This document shows, one piece after another, positions 61,324 to 64,000 of a stretch of 64,000 bases of DNA. A model generated the notes under the pieces. The model did not search any database. It saw only the letters and a list, made by a program, of their open reading frames with translations, and had not been told where the DNA came from. The DNA comes from Paraspadella gotoi (lineage: Eukaryota > Chaetognatha). The DNA is taken from assembly GCA_051294375.1 (NCBI GenBank), contig JBJCIZ010000239.1, forward strand, positions 6,157,074 to 6,221,073, written 5' to 3'. A program made the translations under genes and the position numbers. Every line of letters starts with the position of its first letter. Within the stretch, counting starts at the first letter, position 1.

Positions 61324-63791
61324 AACAAAAAATCTAAAAAACACCTGAGCGTACAGAGACGCGAATTTTTGAACAGAAACAAGGTCCGAATCTTTGTCGT
61401 CGGCGAAAACGAGTGTCGCCTCGTCGCGGAGTCCGAGCGCCTCGTCGTGGAGTTCGCGCGCTTCGTCGCGGAGTCCGCGGGCCCCATTGTAAAGTTTACA
61501 CGCCTCTTCGTGGAGTCCAAGAGCCTCGCTCTGGATTTCGTGCGCCTCGTTTTTAAATGCCCGCGTTTCAGTCTGACGAAATATTTAAAGCAATCAATTA
61601 AATAAAGATTTAAGAAATGGATCGCAGCTTAAAGGCGCCACGCCACTGTCTCAATGGCTAAGCGGGCTTGATCATTTCGTATCCACCGTGCGTCTCGGGT
61701 TCTAATCCTTTGACATCCCGTTTATATCTTGAATGTAAGTGGACAGGAAGCGGTCACTATAATAAGGGAGTGGTCTTTTCATACAATTGAAACATTCTTT
61801 GAAATATTATACCACTTCATTGATAGGGAAGCCAGGTTCACTGGGAGTGAATAAATGAGACTGTGAAAGAGTCTTGATTGAAAGCTTGCAGAAACCTGCT
61901 ATGTTATTATCTTGTAAGTGTGATGGAGGCCTTAAACCACCAAAGCCTGACCAAAGTCAGGGACAAGATAGCTTATTTATTAAATGAATGGATAATTTTT
62001 ATATTGGTTGTACCAATTTCATAGTCTATATAGTCTATAAGGGTATAAAACAAAGGAGCAGTCCGACCTTGTCGACGCCGCGTTTCCCCTGTCGGTCGAA
62101 AAGGGAAGCAAATTCTTTGGCTTTGAAGAAATCCCAATCTTCGTTGGACCAAAACACGAATTCATCCGATGATAAATTTTGGTCGAAGGAAAAAGCGAAA
62201 TTTTGGGGAAAAGCGGATTCGCCCCAGGAGGGAAAAGCGGACTCGCCTAAGCCAGAAAAAAAAAGCGATTTTGTCAATTATTGTAAAAGCCTAAAAGGTG
62301 AAGCTAAAAAACAAAAACGGATATTGCAATGTATGTTGCGCCGCTGGACACAGGGTGACAAAAGTTGACACGAGTAGTCGCTTAGATATTAAGTTAACAA
62401 AAGAGCAAACAAATAAAAGCAGGGTTGAACTTTGGGGTCACCTGATTAATTTTTAGGGCGATCACGTGACTTTACTAGTATGTTATAAATGCAATTTAAA
62501 GGTCTTATGGTGCCTTACCTTCCCACAAAATATGAACCTAATTGATAAAGTATTAACCGAGCATTTTTAATGTAAGTGGAATAAGACCAACGGATAAACA
62601 TACCGACCGACCGACCGAAAAGTGACTTAAAGAGTTGCTCCGCGAGTACTCGAAACGCATCTAAAAACAGTCTCACCATCTCCGGAGAAAGCGGTCTTGC
62701 CAAAGTTGGAAGAAGCGGACTCGCCAAAGCCAGAAGCGGACAACTCTCTCGGGCGGTTGGGGTCGATTCTTGGAGAAGGGAATAATGAGTATGAAGGGTT
62801 AGTTTTCCGAAGATGAGGCACACTAACGCATATCATTTTTATATATCCCTAAGAAATTTGTACAACTATAATAAAATTTTCAATTCATTCAATGAATAAG
62901 CTTGGCATCCTGTCCTGACTTAGAACCAACGATGATCGATGAAGCAATGATGAACACAACAAAGATCGTTATTTTACTTGATAATTTAATAAAAAAAAAA
63001 AAATTTTACAACTTCTCGGCGAACGACCTGTTCAAGTCCTCGCCGAGCCTTTCCGTTTTCCGCCGCGTCTTCGATGGAGCGCTCTTCTCGGATTCACTAA
63101 GCGCCTCTGGAACTATTTCCGGCGGAGCATCGGGAAGCGGCGAGGGAGCGCTTAAGCGAGGACGCCGTGGTGGAGACGGAGAAGGAAGAGGAGAAGGCGG
63201 CGGCGGCGGCGGAGGCGGCGGAATCGCCATAGATGCTTCCCACGGGGCATCGTCTCCAATTACTGCAGCAGCGCCGCCGATGCAAGCGCCTTTGTCCCCG
63301 CTAGGACGACGCCGCGCGACTTTGGCGCCTTCTGCCCGCGAATGCCGGACAGCCATCGCGAGTGGGCGCTCTGATTTGGGCGCTTTCTCGTCAAACAGGG
63401 CTCCCTTCAATGCACCATCTTTTTTTCTTTCGCCTTTTGCATCATCGGTGCCAACACTTGAGGCTTTTACTTTCTTTACTCGAAACGGGGCTTCAATTTT
63501 TTCAGTTTCAACTTTTTTAAGGGGTTTCTGGGGCTGCGCCTCTTTACATTTGATGCCGCGTTCGTGGCCCTCTAATGTGCGTTTTCCCTTCTTAAGCTGA
63601 GTGCCCTTAGCCCCGGTCGGACGCGCTCCCATGTTCCCGCCCGTCTGCGCGCTCGGGTGCCGGCGTGGCTGGGCGCTTTTTGACCTCGAGGCTTTGGACA
63701 GAGCGTTAGAGCGTGGACCTTCGGCGGAGGAGCCTCTGCATTTCGCCGCCTGTTTGGAGGCGATGGACGCGACAGTGCGACGCACCTCCGC
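60064..63791 (-). CDS. Five-exon gene for a charged, Pro-rich, coiled-coil protein (5' end outside window)
   Basis: Exons in order are 63028-63791, 62677-62768, 62068-62246, 61345-61572 and 60064-60924. All four junctions keep phase (2, 1, 0, 0) with good splice sites. The protein runs from a basic region through a Pro run (IPPPPPPPPPSPLPSPSPP) and a repeated FGES/FPSWGES segment. Next come an aromatic-acidic part (SSDEFVFWSNEDWDFFKAKE), Glu-Ala heptad-like repeats and an AP-rich tail. No signal peptide or membrane segment is visible, which suggests an intracellular scaffold. It ends at TAG, or continues through donor TAC|GTAGGT (60136) into the downstream exons and the Cys-module gene. No family recognised. 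Confidence 0.65.
60935..61215. repeat. TTG then AAAT microsatellites
   Basis: TTG units 60935-60975, AAAT units 61020-61210 (about 45). Confidence 0.95.
61230..61322. repeat. GATA microsatellite, about 23 units
   Basis: Perfect AGAT/GATA run. Confidence 0.98.
61345..61572 (-). CDS. Exon with Glu-Ala heptad-like repeats
   Basis: Acceptor ATATTTCGTCAG|ACT, donor GCTCAG|GTGTTT, phase 0 at both ends, 76 codons. It reads TETRAFKNEAHEIQSEALGL, HEEACKLYNGARGLRDEARE, LHDEALGLRDEATLVFADDK and SVQKFASLYAQ. The unit L-x-x-E-A repeats every seven residues, so a helix or coiled coil is likely. Both other strands/frames are less natural. Confidence 0.7.
61628..61740 (+). repeat. tRNA-derived SINE head (or tRNA pseudogene)
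   Basis: Box A TGGCTAAGCGG at 61655-61665 and box B GGTTCTAATCC at 61698-61708 fit the polymerase III internal promoter, with normal spacing. The acceptor stem does not pair. It is directly upstream of a 335-bp repeat copy. Confidence 0.65.
61765..62025 (+). repeat. 335-bp dispersed repeat, nearly full length
   Basis: Starts at AAGGGAGTGGTCTTTTCATA and ends TTGGTTGTACCAATTTCATA. The frame that is open in the 4800-5150 copy has an in-frame TGA here. Confidence 0.8.
62068..62246 (-). CDS. Exon with FPSWGES repeat and aromatic-acidic segment
   Basis: Acceptor CTTTTTTTTTCTGGCTTAG|GC, donor GACAAG|GTCGGA, phases 1 and 0. It reads ESAFPSWGESAFPQNFAFSF, DQNLSSDEFVFWSNEDWDFF, KAKEFASLFDRQGKRGVDK. 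The plus strand is also open (ADSPQEGKADSPKPE) because the repeat is low in stops. Confidence 0.7.
62677..62768 (-). CDS. Small exon with FGES repeat
   Basis: Acceptor TTCCCTTCTCCAAG|A, donor GAGATG|GTGAGA, phases 2 and 1. It reads IDPNRPRELSASGFGESASS, then NFGKTAFSGD; GFGESAS continues as GESAFPSWGESAF in the next exon. Confidence 0.65.
62845..62945 (-). repeat. 335-bp dispersed repeat, diverged end fragment
   Basis: GAAATTTGTACAACTATAAT and TTCATTCAATGAATAAGC words, then GGCATCCTGTCCTGACTTAG. Confidence 0.5.
63028..63791 (-). CDS. Long basic and Pro-rich exon
   Basis: Acceptor AAAACGTCGCAG|GCG, donor AACAG|GTCGTT, phases 0 and 2. It starts AEVRRTVASIASKQAAKCRG, has Lys/Gly/Ala-rich basic segments, DKGACIGGAAAVIGDDAPWE, the Pro run and SKTRRKTERLGEDLN. 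If the donor is ignored the frame stops at 63006. A plus-strand frame across the same bases is open but Cys/Ser/Gly-mixed and has no phase partners. Confidence 0.65.
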
Positions 63792-63825
63792 CTGCGACGT
63801 TTTAAGGAAATCACCCAGTAACTGG

Positions 63826-64000
63826 TTCTCTTTTCCGAAACTGCCCCATTTTGGTTTATCCCAGAATTAAATTTTAATCTTAATATTTAACCAAAATATA
63901 TTTTTAAACTTTTAAATCAATCCCTAACTATAATTCATAATCCTAACCTTATCATGAACCTTAACCCTAACCCTAAACCTTTTCCCTAACTTTTAACTCT
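63826..64000. repeat. Left part of a telomere-like-array TIR element, cut by the window end
   Basis: TCTTTTCCGAAACTGCCCCA at 63832-63852, then AATTAAATTTTAATCTTAAT and CCCTAA-type words to the end. Confidence 0.6.

Noticed and set aside
61988-62368. Plus-strand ORF with KADSPQEGKADSPKPE repeat and a matching piece at 62663-62818
   Set aside because: The same bases on minus have stronger acceptors, matching phases over three junctions and natural protein; the plus frames are probably antisense shadows, though I cannot fully exclude them.

Overview
The window is a stretch of an animal nuclear genome, almost certainly an invertebrate. Exons are small, CpG-rich and scattered between AT-rich introns. 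Introns obey GT-AG with long CT tracts before acceptors, and degenerate TTAGGG-type arrays are common. A Penelope-like retroelement, LTR elements, SINE-like units and many microsatellites occupy most of the non-coding DNA. There is no operon structure, no ribosome binding sites and no CRISPR. Most long open frames are microsatellite translations (CT/GA, GAC, AAAT, GGAC) and are not genes. All gene models below were spliced by eye from splice signals, reading-frame phase and natural-looking protein sequence. No homology search was possible, and no gene could be named.

Region by region. (1) 1.5-5.6 kb, plus strand: a five-exon gene for a secreted, dibasic-rich 248-residue protein. Its large intron holds a telomere-like-array element, a Penelope-like element and a 335-bp dispersed repeat. 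(2) 6.4-8.7 kb: a cluster of five CCAAT boxes, a short ORF, and two minus-strand genes seen in part. (3) 9.5-26.1 kb, plus strand: a gapped gene for a single-pass receptor with a signal peptide, a Cys-rich ectodomain, one membrane helix and a tail with repeated tyrosine motifs. An LTR retrotransposon sits at 18.25-21.8 kb. (4) 26.4-30.3 kb (gapped draft) and 30.3-40.7 kb (noisy, gap-filled) are two assembled versions of the same locus; 16.1-18.25 kb likewise repeats 14.0-16.0 kb. (5) 41.8-58.8 kb, continuing to 39.4 kb (= 29.1 kb), minus strand: more than 25 small exons with mostly matching phases. They encode a large protein whose modules carry a Gly-Cys-x-Cys-Glu signature. (6) 60.0-63.8 kb, minus strand: five exons of a charged, proline-rich, coiled-coil protein, either a separate gene or the 5' part of the same one.

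The main biological result is the repeated Cys module. The best pair of exons (41.8-42.0 kb and 48.9-49.1 kb) matches over GCxCE-V-T-Y-KDD, and a related GCxC segment lies in the ectodomain of the plus-strand receptor. The pattern suggests an unnamed, exon-shuffled Cys-rich domain family. The main technical result is that 25-N gaps mark places where noisy long-read sequence was inserted beside, not merged with, its draft copy. Any annotation there will count genes twice and see false frameshifts.
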